Positions 1 to 9,978 of a DNA stretch of 64,000 nucleotides are shown one piece after another. Within the stretch, counting starts at the first letter, position 1, and each line of letters opens with the position of its first letter. The notes under the pieces are model-generated. The model was given only the letters and a program-made list of their open reading frames with translations. It did no database searches and was not told the origin of the DNA. The stretch covers positions 1-64,000 of the forward strand of contig JAGYJE010000014.1 of NCBI GenBank assembly GCA_018402305.1, read 5' to 3'. This stretch comes from Puniceicoccaceae bacterium (GTDB lineage Bacteria; Verrucomicrobiota; Verrucomicrobiia; Opitutales; Coraliomargaritaceae). Position numbers and translations under genes: made by a program.

Positions 1-33
1 AGCAAGGCCAGACCGGTGGGGGTTTACGAATAG
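1..33 (+). CDS. possible 3' end of an upstream gene (partial)
   Basis: Frame 1 is open from the window edge and ends at a TAG at 31-33, giving a short C-terminus (SKARPVGVYE). It could be the tail of a gene lying outside the window. With only ten codons visible this is weak, and nothing can be said about function. Confidence 0.2.
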   Translation, partial: SKARPVGVYE

Positions 34-50
34 TTGTCGAAAAAACGGAG

Positions 51-719
51 TTGTCATCGAGGGCGAATGCAACCAAATTCACTGTGATGCACGTAGTAGC
101 TCGAATTTCCAAGGAATGGCGGCGCCGTATGCTATTCATGTTTTTCATGATCGCGGGTATAGCCAGCTGGTTTCTCTACGACGGGCATATTTTGTGGCCG
201 GACGAGGGCAAGCGCTACACCGAGTATGCGGCGATTCGAGATGCCCTGATCGAGTCAGGCGAAGCAAAGGACGAGGAGAGCAGCTTTGTCCGCCTGGCTT
301 GGGAGCGGCACGCGCGCGAGGCTGGCTACCGCCGTAACGTACCGAAGGAGCGGACAGACTCGGCGATTCATGAGCAAGTCGTGATTGGGTGGACGATGCT
401 GAGCGGCGCCTTGCTTTTTGCGCTCTGGATTGCCTGGAACCACCGTCGGGACGTGCGGGCGGAGGGAAGCACCGTGATCGGTGCATCCGGCGAGCGCGTT
501 GAGCTCGATGCCATCACGGCAATTGACCGGAAAAAATGGAAATCCAAGGGGATCGCCTACGCGCTGTATATGGAGGGTGACAAGCAGCGGCGTCTGACCC
601 TTGACGACCATAAATTTGCAGGCTGTGAGGCGATCATTCTTGAGGCAGAAAGGCGTATCCGGGTCCGGGCCGGGGAAAGTGAGTCGGACACTGCATTGAC
701 AGAGACAACGGATGCCTAG
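51..719 (+). CDS. hypothetical protein with two membrane segments
   Basis: No family is recognised. The 222-residue frame carries two hydrophobic stretches, about residues 27-43 (MLFMFFMIAGIASWFLY) and about 110-130, separated by a charged, Glu/Arg-rich segment that probably lies outside the cytoplasm. After the second segment comes a polar C-terminal domain of about 90 residues. The start is uncertain: TTG at 51 has a purine-rich ACGGAG directly against it, ATG at 87 is in frame, and ATG at 129 would begin right at the first membrane segment. The frame is also open upstream to the window edge. It ends 12 bp before the XRE-type regulator, so the two may be co-transcribed. It does not resemble a known toxin. 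Confidence 0.6.
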   Translation: MSSRANATKFTVMHVVARISKEWRRRMLFMFFMIAGIASWFLYDGHILWPDEGKRYTEYAAIRDALIESGEAKDEESSFVRLAWERHAREAGYRRNVPKERTDSAIHEQVVIGWTMLSGALLFALWIAWNHRRDVRAEGSTVIGASGERVELDAITAIDRKKWKSKGIAYALYMEGDKQRRLTLDDHKFAGCEAIILEAERRIRVRAGESESDTALTETTDA

Positions 720-731
720 CGAACTACCGCA

Positions 732-1097
732 ATGTCCGTAAAACAAAAGGCCCCCGTTCTGAGCAAGATTGACGAAAGCGCAAGCACGGTAACTGCGGCT
801 CGAATTCGCCTGGGTTTGACGCAAGCAGCCTTCGCACGGCTTCTGGAAACCCCTCTGGGAACAGTCCGCGGCTGGGAGCAGGGTCGGCGTAAGCCCCCAC
901 CTTGTGCGATGTTGCTCATGCGTATTGCGGTGGCACGTCCAGAGGTTTTTTTGGCTGGGGCGCATACGGGCCCTGAGCTGGCGCCCAAAGCAGAAAATCC
1001 TTTAGAGCCGGAGTCCGGCAAAAAAGTCCCTAAGGCAGTTCGTGCAACAGCGGCCTTGCACGAGCCCGGAGACGACTCTGATTTCTGGTTACTTTGA
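732..1097 (+). CDS. XRE-family helix-turn-helix regulator
   Basis: This 121-residue protein carries a Cro/C1-type helix-turn-helix at about residues 20-62, with the pattern ARIRLGLTQAAFARLL, then TPLGTVRGWEQGRRKP. That is the shape of HigA/NadS-like antitoxins and small phage-type repressors. The remaining 55 residues are low in complexity and rich in Pro, Glu and Lys. It lies 12 bp after a small membrane protein gene. No RelE/HigB-like toxin is visible on either side, so if it belonged to a toxin-antitoxin pair the partner is gone or elsewhere. A DNA-binding role is secure from the motif; the target is unknown. Confidence 0.75.
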   Translation: MSVKQKAPVLSKIDESASTVTAARIRLGLTQAAFARLLETPLGTVRGWEQGRRKPPPCAMLLMRIAVARPEVFLAGAHTGPELAPKAENPLEPESGKKVPKAVRATAALHEPGDDSDFWLL

Positions 1098-1118
1098 TCC
1101 TAAAAGGATGAGTTGGAA

Positions 1119-1141
1119 GGTGTCCCAATTCGGAAGTCAGG
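1119..1141 (+). repeat. copy of a 23-bp dispersed repeat
   Basis: This 23-bp stretch (core TGTCCCAATTCGGA, then GTCAGG) recurs in inverted orientation at 41191-41213 with one mismatch. A shorter related copy lies at 41264-41282. Here it sits just upstream of the polX stop codon, between the XRE gene and polX. It does not look like a terminator. Confidence 0.55.
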
Positions 1142-1152
1142 AAAGATTTGCC

Positions 1153-2925
1153 CTACTTCCGCTCCTCGAACCAGCGTGCTACCCCCGCACAGTCGCGGCA
1201 GTTGAGAACCTGTTCCGGGGGAATGGCTCCCTTCCGGGCGATATGGATCCCAGCCTCATAGTGAGCAAGCCCTGCCACATCGTGCGCATCCGGATTGATG
1301 GCACACATGAGCCCCCGTTCTGCGGCCCGTCGCCAAAGACGCCAATCCATGTCCAGACGGTGTGGGTTGGCATTGATCTCGATAATAACCCGATTCGCAA
1401 TAGCGGCATCGATCACCTTTTGCAGATCGATTTTATAGGGCTCACGACGGAGAAGTATACGGCCGGTCGGGTGCCCCAGCATGACGGTCGCCGGATGCTC
1501 GATGGCCCGGATGACGCGGGCGGTCATTACATCCTCCGACTGAGTGAAGCTGGAGTGCACCGACATCACTGTGTAGTCCAGCGCCTCCAGCGTGGCCGCC
1601 TCCAAGTCGAGCGAGCCATCCGGCAGAATGTCGCACTCGATTCCGGAAAAGACATGCACCGCTGACTTCCCGGATTCATTTAGAGCACGGATTGCCTCAA
1701 TCAACTTGAAGACCCGCGCATCATCCAGCCCCTTCGCCTGGTAGCTGGCCTTTGAGTGATCGGCGATGCCGAGATAGTTCCACCCGTGAGCCTTTGCCGC
1801 TGTGGCCATCGCTTCCAAGGTGTCCTGCCCATCCGAGGCTGTCGTATGGTTATGAAAAACGCCCCGGATTTGCGAGGCTTCAAGAAGCCGGGGGACCGAT
1901 TTCAAATCGTCCCCTTTTACGGCGGCGGCATACAGCTCCAGCTCACCCATACCCTCGCGCATTTCCGGCGGAATTTCCTGGAGCCCCAAGAACTCGAAGA
2001 GCTGCGCCTCGCTCGTAATTTCTCCGTCCTGCAGGCTCTGTTCTCCGTCCTGCACGCGCCGTTCTCCCGTCTTGAAAATCCCCCATTCGCTCAGGCTGTA
2101 GCCCCTGGCCAGCGCACGCTGCCGCATAGCGACGTTGTGCTCCTTTGATCCAGTGAAATGGTGCAGGGCAAAGGCGAACTGCGCCGGCGGCACCACCCGC
2201 AGATCCGCCTGTAGGCCCGATTCGAAACGTACGCTGGACTTGGTTGCACCGTGTGCGGAAACCTCGGCAACGCCGCTCTGCCCGACGAACCAGTCCATGA
2301 CCGGCGCGGGCTCTTCTGAAGCCACGATAAAGTCGAGGTCGCCCACGGTTTCTTTGCGCCGGCGCAGACTGCCCGCCGCCTCCGCGCGCTCGACCTCCGG
2401 CAACGCACGCAGACCTTCCAGGATAGGCTCGGCTACCGCGCGCGCCGCCCACCAGAGGTGCCGCTTCGCGTAGGCGGCCCGGTTGGCGATACCACTCAAA
2501 ATCTTTTCTTCAGACTTCCTGCCAAAGCCTTTAAGTGCAGCGACCTCCCCGGCTTCGCAGGCTGCCTTGAGCGCATCGATACTCTCGACACCCAGCGCAT
2601 CGTGCAGCTTTTTTACTTTTTTCCCGCCCAGTCCGGGTATCTCAAGCAGCTCGATCAGTCCGGGAGCGATAGAGTCGCGCAGCTTGGTGTAATACTCCAG
2701 CTCGCCCGTCCTGTGAAGTGTCTCAATCTTGTCAACCAGCGCCGAGCCGATCCCTTTGATCGACGCGAGACGCCCTTCGGCGATGACGTCCTCCAACGCA
2801 TCCTCCAGCGTGTCGAGGGCTCGTGCGCCCGCCGCATACGCACGAATCTTAAAGGGGTTCTCCCCCTTCAATTCCAATAGCACGGCGATGTCTTCGAGCA
2901 CTTCAACAATTTCTGCTTTTTTCAT
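1153..2925 (-). CDS. polX: DNA polymerase/3'-5' exonuclease PolX with PHP domain
   Basis: This is a bacterial family X DNA polymerase of about 590 residues, expected to fill short gaps in base excision repair. Order of domains: N-terminal helix-hairpin-helix region ([11 protein letters not shown], and later [17 protein letters not shown]), then the nucleotidyltransferase palm with [15 protein letters not shown], whose aspartates bind metal. The C-terminal PHP phosphoesterase domain shows [33 protein letters not shown] and NPDAHD, matching the metal-binding motifs of PHP exonucleases. The frame stays open upstream to 3261, but family comparison places the start at the ATG at 2925 ([14 protein letters not shown]). 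The longer version would run through the 5' end of the divergent kinase gene. It stands alone on its strand. Confidence 0.95.
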   Translation of the reverse strand: MKKAEIVEVLEDIAVLLELKGENPFKIRAYAAGARALDTLEDALEDVIAEGRLASIKGIGSALVDKIETLHRTGELEYYTKLRDSIAPGLIELLEIPGLGGKKVKKLHDALGVESIDALKAACEAGEVAALKGFGRKSEEKILSGIANRAAYAKRHLWWAARAVAEPILEGLRALPEVERAEAAGSLRRRKETVGDLDFIVASEEPAPVMDWFVGQSGVAEVSAHGATKSSVRFESGLQADLRVVPPAQFAFALHHFTGSKEHNVAMRQRALARGYSLSEWGIFKTGERRVQDGEQSLQDGEITSEAQLFEFLGLQEIPPEMREGMGELELYAAAVKGDDLKSVPRLLEASQIRGVFHNHTTASDGQDTLEAMATAAKAHGWNYLGIADHSKASYQAKGLDDARVFKLIEAIRALNESGKSAVHVFSGIECDILPDGSLDLEAATLEALDYTVMSVHSSFTQSEDVMTARVIRAIEHPATVMLGHPTGRILLRREPYKIDLQKVIDAAIANRVIIEINANPHRLDMDWRLWRRAAERGLMCAINPDAHDVAGLAHYEAGIHIARKGAIPPEQVLNCRDCAGVARWFEERK

Positions 2926-3051
2926 GAGTTTGAAATGGCGCATGTCGGGGCCGATGACAAGCCGCGCGTGCTCGAAACCCAGCGCGTATTTCGAGTCTTG
3001 AATCCTCGGAGCCACCCAGCATATCTCAGTCATGGTCCGATTTTTGAAAAA

Positions 3052-4740
3052 ATGAACGAGCACGAGCAAACTGCGATTGATTCGCTTTACCGCATCAGCA
3101 GCCTCGTCTCTGACACGGATGAGCCGCGGGTCGCCCTTCAGTTCATTCTCGATGAGATCGTGCGGGTTCTTCGTCCCAACAGTGCCTCGATTTCGCTCAT
3201 CAATCCGGACACAAAGGTACTCGAACTGGAGGCCTCCTACGGCCTGCCCGCAGACTGGCACGATCTTGAGCTATCGCTCGGGCAGGGCATCACGGGCTGG
3301 TCGGCTCTCCATGCCCGTGCTCTCATCGTCGACGACGTGCGCGAAGAGCCCCGCTACATCTCCATCCGGCCAAATATCCGCTCTGAAATGGCCGTCCCCA
3401 TGGAGGACCACGGCATGGTCGTGGGTGTGGTCAATGTGGACAGTGACCAGGTCGCCGCTTTCGATGAGTCTTCCCTGAAAATTCTTACCCTGCTGACAAA
3501 CGAGGCCGCCCGCGTGGTATCGCGTCTCTGGATGATCCAGCAGCTTCGGACGAAGGCCAAGCAGCTCGAATCACTTGTCAAGATTAGCCAGGAACTTGTT
3601 GGAGAGCTGGATGGCGACGAGCTGATGCAAGGCCTGACCAATCAGGCGCGGCAACTCATGGACTGTGCTGCGAGTGCGCTTTTCCTGCTCTCGCCTGACG
3701 GGGAGCACCTGGAGCTCCACAGTTTGATCGGCAAGTCCGGTAAGGTAGCGGTCAAGGAGCGATTGCCGCTTGGCCACAGTGCGCTCGGTGCGGCCATCTA
3801 CCGCCGAAAGCAGGTGGAGGTGCATGATCTGAAGTTTACCGAGGAGAACGACTTCCTGCGCACCATCCAGCGCGAGGGATTCGTGTCCATGCTGGCCTCC
3901 CCCATCGTCTTTGGCGAGGAGGTCATCGGCGCAATCATTGCCTACACAGATATACCGCACCGCTTCAACAACGATGAGAAGAATGCCTTCACGACGCTGG
4001 CGGGGGTCGGGGCGATCGCGATTCAGAATGCCCGGCTTTACTCCCGTATTTTCGCCAGCGAGGAGTCCCTTCGGCGCAATGAAAAACTCACCACCCTGGG
4101 GATGTTGGCTGCCGAGATTGCCCACGAGATCCGCAACCCGCTCACTGTGATCAAGCTTCTTTTTGATTCGCTGGATCTGCAGTTTGGGGCGGACGATCCA
4201 CGCTATACCGACACCGAGGTCATTGGCGAAAAACTGAACCAACTGGAGGAAATCGTCGAGCGGGTCCTCAGCTTCGGCCGTACCCGCGAGGGCATGCATA
4301 CGCGACAAAACCTGAATGCTCTTGTGACCGACACGTTGAAGCTCGTCCGGCTCAAAATGCATCAGCAAAAGATTGAACTCCAATTCGAGCCCAGCGAGGC
4401 CACCCTCCAGGTGGATGTCAACAAGGGCCAAATTCTACAAGTGCTTCTCAACCTCATGCTCAACGCAACTCAGGCCATGCCGGAGGGCGGGCGGATTTGC
4501 ATCGAAAGCTCGCAGGATGCAGATGGCGCCTGTGTCACGATTTCAGACAGTGGCACCGGCATCCCCGAAGCAATACGCCCCAACATCTTCGAGTCCTTCT
4601 TAACCAATCGCCCCGGTGGCACCGGGCTTGGGCTCTCCATTAGCAAACGGATCATGCGCAGCCACCGCGGCGATATCGAGCTGCTGAGTTCGTCTGCAGA
4701 GGGCAGCAGCTTCCGCTTCTGGCTGCCACTTGCGAAATAG
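3052..4740 (+). CDS. double-GAF sensor histidine kinase
   Basis: A soluble two-component kinase of 562 residues with no membrane segment. Two GAF domains (about 20-165 and 185-335) probably bind a small ligand or sense redox state. The HisKA dimerisation helix follows, with the phospho-acceptor His358 in [13 protein letters not shown]. The ATPase domain has the N box at Asn471 ([14 protein letters not shown]), the G1 box DSGTGIPE and the G2 box [13 protein letters not shown]. The start is the ATG at 3052; the frame is open upstream to 2935, but that stretch reads through the divergent polX 5' end and has no family similarity. No response regulator gene is adjacent, so it is an orphan kinase whose partner is elsewhere. 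Confidence 0.9.
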   Translation: MNEHEQTAIDSLYRISSLVSDTDEPRVALQFILDEIVRVLRPNSASISLINPDTKVLELEASYGLPADWHDLELSLGQGITGWSALHARALIVDDVREEPRYISIRPNIRSEMAVPMEDHGMVVGVVNVDSDQVAAFDESSLKILTLLTNEAARVVSRLWMIQQLRTKAKQLESLVKISQELVGELDGDELMQGLTNQARQLMDCAASALFLLSPDGEHLELHSLIGKSGKVAVKERLPLGHSALGAAIYRRKQVEVHDLKFTEENDFLRTIQREGFVSMLASPIVFGEEVIGAIIAYTDIPHRFNNDEKNAFTTLAGVGAIAIQNARLYSRIFASEESLRRNEKLTTLGMLAAEIAHEIRNPLTVIKLLFDSLDLQFGADDPRYTDTEVIGEKLNQLEEIVERVLSFGRTREGMHTRQNLNALVTDTLKLVRLKMHQQKIELQFEPSEATLQVDVNKGQILQVLLNLMLNATQAMPEGGRICIESSQDADGACVTISDSGTGIPEAIRPNIFESFLTNRPGGTGLGLSISKRIMRSHRGDIELLSSSAEGSSFRFWLPLAK

Positions 4741-5036
4741 CCGGGGAATCGGAGTGCGGGTACCCACCTGCCGACGGCGGATCAGGCCAACTGCCATTTC
4801 GAACCCTTTGGAAATGAGCTTTTTCAAAGTGGGCCCGCCTTATTTATGCTCGCTTTGCGGGTTTAAGCTAAAACCCAAAGGCCCCCGTTAGCCAAGCGAG
4901 GAGAATCGGCAAAATTATTAAACCCGCGGTAAAGATTTTTATGATTAGAATCGCCCGGTCGGCTTTAACCGGTTTTCCCTTTGAATGGCTTCGTGGCTGG
5001 TTATCTTTCATTCACCGAGTCCCAGTTATCCTTGCC
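4741..5036. other. convergent intergenic region with no gene seen
   Basis: About 300 bp lie between the kinase and SUMF1-like genes, which converge here. The only structure noticed is a small perfect inverted repeat, GGGTTT-AAGCTA-AAACCC at 4859-4876, with no T-tract. No convincing ORF, RNA gene or terminator is visible. Confidence 0.4.
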
Positions 5037-6791
5037 TCAATCAACCTTAACAACCACCCGAAATCCCGTCATACGGTTTCGCTCACCGCGAGGCGCCTCT
5101 CGGGCAGGGACGGTGAAAATTGTCTCCAGTCGATCCTGGGCATGCCCTCCAATGTGGCGGGCATTTTCGTTATCGAAGCGATCCATTGATTCCAGCCACT
5201 CACTGACATTTCCCAGCAGATCGTAGAAGCCGCTGGCAAAGGACTGCTTGGTGCCGACGTCCTGCGTTTGCCCGTCTGAGTCGACAATGCTCCAGACGTG
5301 GTCCTCCAGCACAAGGTAGCGCAGCGGCCCCAGCGCCTCGCGAAACTCATCTTCAGTGGGGAGCCGAACCGGCTTACCCAATATCCAGGAAAGGCGTTCG
5401 CAGAAGTTTTTGGAATCCAGCCAGCTCACCGAATCGACAGGATACAGATCCCCTTCGTTACGGCTCGGGTTAGAGCCCATGATCAGGGAATACAGCGCCT
5501 GCGACACCTCGGTGCGCAGCATGCGCCAATCCGTTTGCCCCGGGATGGGTAGCAGTGCGTCATAAACGCGGTCCTGAATGAAGCCCAAATCATTCTGTAT
5601 AAGATTCAGGTAACGCACTTTCAATTGCAGCTCCTCGTTGTTCATCGAACTTCGCGGAAATGTCGTTTGCATCTGGTTTATGGCCTGCCGAAGTGATGCG
5701 ATCAATTCCGTCGCTTCAAAAGTTCGGCGTTCTCCCAAAAATCGCTGCATCCGGTCGTGGTTTTGCTCGATCTGCAAGCCCAGCTCGTAGCTTTCCGCCG
5801 TTTGCGCCCTTCGCTGATAGTCCGCGATTCGCTCGGAGGAGGCGTAAGGACTATCTTCAAAAGCCTGATTCAGCTGGCGCTGCAATCGGGCTGCCTCCTG
5901 GTAAAGATTGGCGGCCTCCAATTGTTCGCCCGCCGCGAGGCGCTCACCGGCGCGCTTTTCCACCTGCTGAATTTCGACATAATCCTGCCCCGAACGAATC
6001 CCGACGAGTTTTATCCGCAGGCGCTCCAAGCGAGCCACACTTGCCTGATTGGTTCCCGGATACTCTCGGTTTAAGGTATCCTGAAGGTCAATTGCCTGCC
6101 GCAAACTTGCTTCAGCAGACTCCCAGGCCTCGGCTTGAAGATGCCCGTCTGCCTCTTTTTCGAAATCCAAACTCTGCTGTAAAAGCGGCTGCGCGGTCAG
6201 ATAAGTCGCCTGCCGCTCAAGCCGCGTCGCCCGGCCGGCGTTTGAGGCGGCGCTCAAGGGAAAACGTTCATTAATCTGTCGCTGTTTGGCAAATGCCTCG
6301 AGGTATTTTGCCCGGGCTGCTTCGAAGGCTTCCTCCGCCGCAAGCGAGGCCCCCTCCCGCTCCAGTTCCAAACTTTCCCGGTTCAGGGCCTCTGCCGCCA
6401 GATTCTGGTAGCGCTTTTCCAAATCCACCTGCCTCTGAAACCCCGCCGAATCGAGCCCTGGGATTGCTTCCATGTAGGCTCTTTGCTTTTCCAGCGCTTG
6501 TTTTAGGAGCTCAATGTCTTCCGGCCCCGCTTCCCGCATCGCCAGGACCTCGTCAAATTGCAATTCCAAGGCAACACTCTCCCGCTGAATCGCTTTGACC
6601 GATTCGGGAATCTCCGTGTTTAAATCAAGTTGGCGGAAGTCCACATCCTTGGGGCCCAATTGACCCAGAAACCAAAAGCCCCCCAAGACGCTGATCGAAA
6701 GACAGACGACCAACAGAGCGAGAAAAAACTTTTTAAGCCCACCACTTTCGTGAGGATAACGCTTGCGGAAGAATTTCTGAAAAATAGCCAT
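5037..6791 (-). CDS. membrane-anchored protein with C-terminal SUMF1/FGE-like domain
   Basis: This 584-residue protein has a basic N-terminus, one membrane helix at about 22-45 (FFLALLVVCLSISVLGGFWF), and then some 350 residues of Glu/Gln/Arg/Ala-rich sequence that should form long coiled coils. Around residues 430-584 it shows a formylglycine-generating-enzyme-like (FGE-sulfatase/SUMF1) fold: IMGSNPSRNEGDLYPVDSVS, then LPTEDEFREAL, then GNVSEWLES, and TGFRVVV at the end. The active-site cysteine pair of true FGE is not obvious, so a binding or structural role is more likely than sulfatase maturation. The stop lies near the end of a region convergent with the GAF kinase. Its substrate is unknown. 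Confidence 0.8.
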   Translation of the reverse strand: MAIFQKFFRKRYPHESGGLKKFFLALLVVCLSISVLGGFWFLGQLGPKDVDFRQLDLNTEIPESVKAIQRESVALELQFDEVLAMREAGPEDIELLKQALEKQRAYMEAIPGLDSAGFQRQVDLEKRYQNLAAEALNRESLELEREGASLAAEEAFEAARAKYLEAFAKQRQINERFPLSAASNAGRATRLERQATYLTAQPLLQQSLDFEKEADGHLQAEAWESAEASLRQAIDLQDTLNREYPGTNQASVARLERLRIKLVGIRSGQDYVEIQQVEKRAGERLAAGEQLEAANLYQEAARLQRQLNQAFEDSPYASSERIADYQRRAQTAESYELGLQIEQNHDRMQRFLGERRTFEATELIASLRQAINQMQTTFPRSSMNNEELQLKVRYLNLIQNDLGFIQDRVYDALLPIPGQTDWRMLRTEVSQALYSLIMGSNPSRNEGDLYPVDSVSWLDSKNFCERLSWILGKPVRLPTEDEFREALGPLRYLVLEDHVWSIVDSDGQTQDVGTKQSFASGFYDLLGNVSEWLESMDRFDNENARHIGGHAQDRLETIFTVPAREAPRGERNRMTGFRVVVKVD

Positions 6792-6926
6792 GGATAAATT
6801 GGGGCTGGCACTCGAAAAAGAGCCTGCCTTTATTGCGCACAGACAGCTTCCGTCGCAAGGCTAAAGGTATTTTAATGAAAACTTAAGTAAACGCTCCGGC
6901 AGCACCCAACCTTCTCTCTTCCACGC

Positions 6927-7760
6927 ATGCTTAAACAAATGACCATACTTGGCCCCGGGCTTCTAGGGGCCTCATTGGCGCTCGCTATGAAAGAGCGTGG
7001 CCTCTGTCGCCGCGTCCATACCTGGTCGAGGCGTCAGGAAACGCGAAAGCGGGCCGCCCAAATGAATTGGTGCGATGCCGTTTTCGACGAGGCCCCACAG
7101 GCCTGCCTGGGCAGTGATCTTGTTGTGATTTGCACGCCGGTTGAGACGATCTCGCCGCTCTTGGCGAAGATTGCGCCCCACCTCCCTAGCGACGCGCTCG
7201 TGACCGATGTCGGCAGCACAAAGAGCCGGATTTGCCACGAAGCCCGCGCTATCGATGTGCCCTTCATCGGCTCCCATCCGATGGCAGGATCTGAGCGAAC
7301 GGGTATGGAACACGCGAGGGCAGATCTGTTCGAAGCTGCCGCCTGCATACTCACTCCGCTCGAAAATGCCGATAAGGCGCAAATCAAGCGCCTGCGGTCA
7401 CTTTGGGAGTCCGTCGGTATGCGCGTCGTTACCTGCACGCCGGAGGGGCACGACGAGATTGTTGCCCACATAAGCCATCTTCCCCACCTCATCGCTTCCA
7501 TTCTTTGCAGCTATCTGACGACTAGAGACGACGCATGGAAGCAACTCGCCGGTGGCGGCCTGCGCGACACCACCCGCGTTGCCGCGGGCGACCCCACTCT
7601 CTGGCAACAAATTCTTGAGTCCAACCAAGACGAAGTGCTCCATGCTATCGAAGGCTTCGAAAAAGAACTGAATTCCTTCAAACGAGCCCTCCAAAACAAA
7701 GATACCCCCGCCCTCACCGCCCAGCTCACCAAAGGAAAACAATTCCGCGACTCCCTCTAG
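6927..7760 (+). CDS. tyrA: prephenate dehydrogenase
   Basis: TyrA oxidatively decarboxylates prephenate to 4-hydroxyphenylpyruvate in tyrosine synthesis. The 277-residue protein opens with a Rossmann NAD(P)-binding motif (ILGPGLLGASLALAM). It then shows the family signatures VTDVGSTKSRI and GSHPMAGSERTGMEHA, and in the helical C-terminal domain HLPHLIAS and GGLRDTTRVAAGDPTLW. No fused chorismate mutase or ACT domain is present, so regulation by tyrosine through ACT is not expected. It is followed by a heptamer repeat array and then aroA, making an aromatic amino acid cluster on the plus strand. Confidence 0.93.
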   Translation: MLKQMTILGPGLLGASLALAMKERGLCRRVHTWSRRQETRKRAAQMNWCDAVFDEAPQACLGSDLVVICTPVETISPLLAKIAPHLPSDALVTDVGSTKSRICHEARAIDVPFIGSHPMAGSERTGMEHARADLFEAAACILTPLENADKAQIKRLRSLWESVGMRVVTCTPEGHDEIVAHISHLPHLIASILCSYLTTRDDAWKQLAGGGLRDTTRVAAGDPTLWQQILESNQDEVLHAIEGFEKELNSFKRALQNKDTPALTAQLTKGKQFRDSL

Positions 7761-7766
7761 CCCCAA

Positions 7767-7843
<77 letters not shown>

Positions 7844-7850
7844 CTGCCCA

Positions 7851-9221
7851 ATGCTTTCCGTTCAACCGCTCAATCACGCGCTCAACAGCACTTTGGTACT
7901 ACCCGGGTCCAAGAGTATAACGAACCGGGCCCTTATACTGGCTGCGTTGGCTCAGGGAAAAACGCAGCTTCAGGGGGCGCTCTTCAGCCGCGATACGCGC
8001 ATCATGCTGGCTGCCCTGGATGCGCTGGGCTTTCAAACGGCTGTCGATGAAGCGGCTGCCACCATCACGGTAAACGGCCTCGGTGGTTCGATCCCCGCAG
8101 AGGCCGCAACGATCCACGTTGGCAACGCGGGCACAGCCGCCCGTTTCCTCACAGCGTTTCTGGCCCTCAAAGTGGGCGGTATCTTTGAGCTGGACGGCGA
8201 TGCCGCCATGCGCGAGCGCCCCATGTCCGGACTTACCGACGCATTGTCCGCACTTGGAGCCGCCGAATTCAACTTTCATGGCCAACCGGGGCACTTTCCC
8301 TTCTCCATCAAAAGCCACGGTTTTAAAGGTGGCAAGACGACGGTCGATGCCCGCGCCAGTAGCCAGATTCTTTCGGCACTGCTTCTTGCAGCCCCCGCCC
8401 TTTCACCCTGCTCCAGCTCAACCGGCCGCGACGTTCAGATCATCTGCCCGGACGTGCGCCCCCAATACGTGGCGATTACTCTGAAAATGCGGGAGGCTTT
8501 TGGGGCGCCCCCCGCCGCAGTTGAGGCAACAAGCACCTACTCACTTGCCCCCGTCGCCTACACCCCCCCCAACTCCGGCACCTATGCCATCGAGCCGGAT
8601 ATCTCCGCGGCCAGCTACTTCCTGGCCCTTACCCTGATTCACGGCGGCACCTTGCGCTTCCCGAACCTGAATGCAGAGCCGCTGCAGGGCGATGCCCGCT
8701 TTGTTGACGTGCTCGCTCACCACGGGCTTCAGGTCGATGCCGGGCGCGATGCATGGGTCGCCACCTGCGATCCCTCCAACAATCCCCAGCGGGGTCACCG
8801 CGAGATCGATTTTAGCGCCATTTCGGATACGTTCTTAACTTACGCTGCGCTGGCCCCCCTGCTTGGAGAGTCCGTCCGTATCACCGGCATCGGCCACACC
8901 CGCCACCAAGAGACCGACCGCATCGCGGGAATGGCCACCGAGCTTTCCAAGCTCGGGCAACTCGTTAAGGAAGAAGCGGATGCCCTCACCATTCAACCCA
9001 AGCCGAACGAACTCCGGGCCCGCGCCCTCAAGGCACGCAACGCCGGCGAACTTCTCTCGGTTGACACCTATGAGGACCATCGCTTTGCGATGAGTTTCGC
9101 CGTCCTGGCCAGCTTCGATCTCCTCGGCGACGGCCAACCCTGGCTCACCATCAAAGACCCCGGATGTTGCGCCAAAACCTTTCCCGGCTTTTTCAAAGCC
9201 CTCGATCAACTTAGGCTATGA
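7851..9221 (+). CDS. aroA: 3-phosphoshikimate 1-carboxyvinyltransferase (EPSP synthase)
   Basis: AroA joins phosphoenolpyruvate to shikimate-3-phosphate in the shikimate pathway. The 456-residue length and motifs are typical: LPGSKSITNRALILAAL near the N-terminus (Lys21 is the substrate-binding lysine), GNAGTAARFLTAFLAL for the second signature, and TRHQETDRIAGMATEL near the C-terminus. The start ATG at 7851 fits the family, but the upstream 20 bp are heptamer repeat with no SD-like sequence, so initiation may be weak or reached by coupling from tyrA. Its stop overlaps the cmk start by 4 bp (ATGA), which indicates translational coupling with cmk. Confidence 0.95.
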   Translation: MLSVQPLNHALNSTLVLPGSKSITNRALILAALAQGKTQLQGALFSRDTRIMLAALDALGFQTAVDEAAATITVNGLGGSIPAEAATIHVGNAGTAARFLTAFLALKVGGIFELDGDAAMRERPMSGLTDALSALGAAEFNFHGQPGHFPFSIKSHGFKGGKTTVDARASSQILSALLLAAPALSPCSSSTGRDVQIICPDVRPQYVAITLKMREAFGAPPAAVEATSTYSLAPVAYTPPNSGTYAIEPDISAASYFLALTLIHGGTLRFPNLNAEPLQGDARFVDVLAHHGLQVDAGRDAWVATCDPSNNPQRGHREIDFSAISDTFLTYAALAPLLGESVRITGIGHTRHQETDRIAGMATELSKLGQLVKEEADALTIQPKPNELRARALKARNAGELLSVDTYEDHRFAMSFAVLASFDLLGDGQPWLTIKDPGCCAKTFPGFFKALDQLRL

Positions 9222-9889
9222 ACCAATCCCGCCCTTTCAAGATCATTGCGATAGATGGCGGCGCCGCCGTCGGCAAGTCTTCCACGGCCAAGGGCCTCGC
9301 TGAACGCCTCGACATGATGCATGTCGACACCGGTGCCCACTACCGCAGTCTCACCCACGCCTTGCTCAGGGCGGGAGCCGATGTCAGTGCTCCGGAAAGC
9401 ACCACCGCCGCACTCGCACATCTGGAGCTCGAGACCGCACTCGTCGGCCGCAGCGCCAAACTCTGTATCGCCGGCGTCGTTCCCACCGATGCCGAAATCC
9501 GCTCTCCCGAGGTGAATGCCGCCGTCTCCTCCTTCGCAGCCATGCCGCCCCTCCGCACCTTTCTTTTCGAATATCAACGCAACCAGGCAAACATTGCCCG
9601 TGCCAAGAACTTCGCCGGGATCATCATGGAGGGCCGTGATATTGGCTCCGTCATCTTTCCAGATGCCGATCACCGCTTCTTTCTCTATGCCGATGAGGCC
9701 ACCCGCTCCGCACGACGGGCCAAGGAGGGCCAGACCGACTCCATAGCCGCGCGCGATCAGATGGATTCCCGGCGCAAAACCGCCCCCCTTATTTGCCCGG
9801 ATGGCGCCATCCGCATCGATACAGCGCCCCGCTCCCTTGAACAAGTCATCGAGACAATCACCCGCCTCATAGCGCCTGAATTATTATAA
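9218..9889 (+). CDS. cmk: cytidylate kinase
   Basis: Cmk phosphorylates CMP and dCMP using ATP. The 223-residue protein has the P-loop IDGGAAVGKSSTAKGLA near the N-terminus, the acceptor-binding segment HVDTGAHYRSLTHALL, and GRDIGSVIFPDADHRFFLYA in the centre. The usual order aroA-cmk is widespread, often followed by rpsA or an acyltransferase; here a plsC-type gene follows. The ATG overlaps the aroA stop by 4 bp. The P-loop has GGAAVGKS where most family members have GPAGSGKS, a mild variation that keeps the essential Gly-Lys-Ser. Confidence 0.92.
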   Translation: MNQSRPFKIIAIDGGAAVGKSSTAKGLAERLDMMHVDTGAHYRSLTHALLRAGADVSAPESTTAALAHLELETALVGRSAKLCIAGVVPTDAEIRSPEVNAAVSSFAAMPPLRTFLFEYQRNQANIARAKNFAGIIMEGRDIGSVIFPDADHRFFLYADEATRSARRAKEGQTDSIAARDQMDSRRKTAPLICPDGAIRIDTAPRSLEQVIETITRLIAPELL

Positions 9890-9978
9890 TCTGCAACTCG
9901 TTAGCCAAGCTCATTTCAGTCGCTCAGGTTTCTCGCGACAGCCCTCCGCCCACTTTTACTTCAAGTCTCCATCTCGGT

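Noticed and set aside
2923..3261. N-terminal extension of PolX to 3261
   Set aside because: The family start is [10 protein letters not shown] at 2925; the extra 112 residues overlap the divergent kinase gene and have no PolX similarity.
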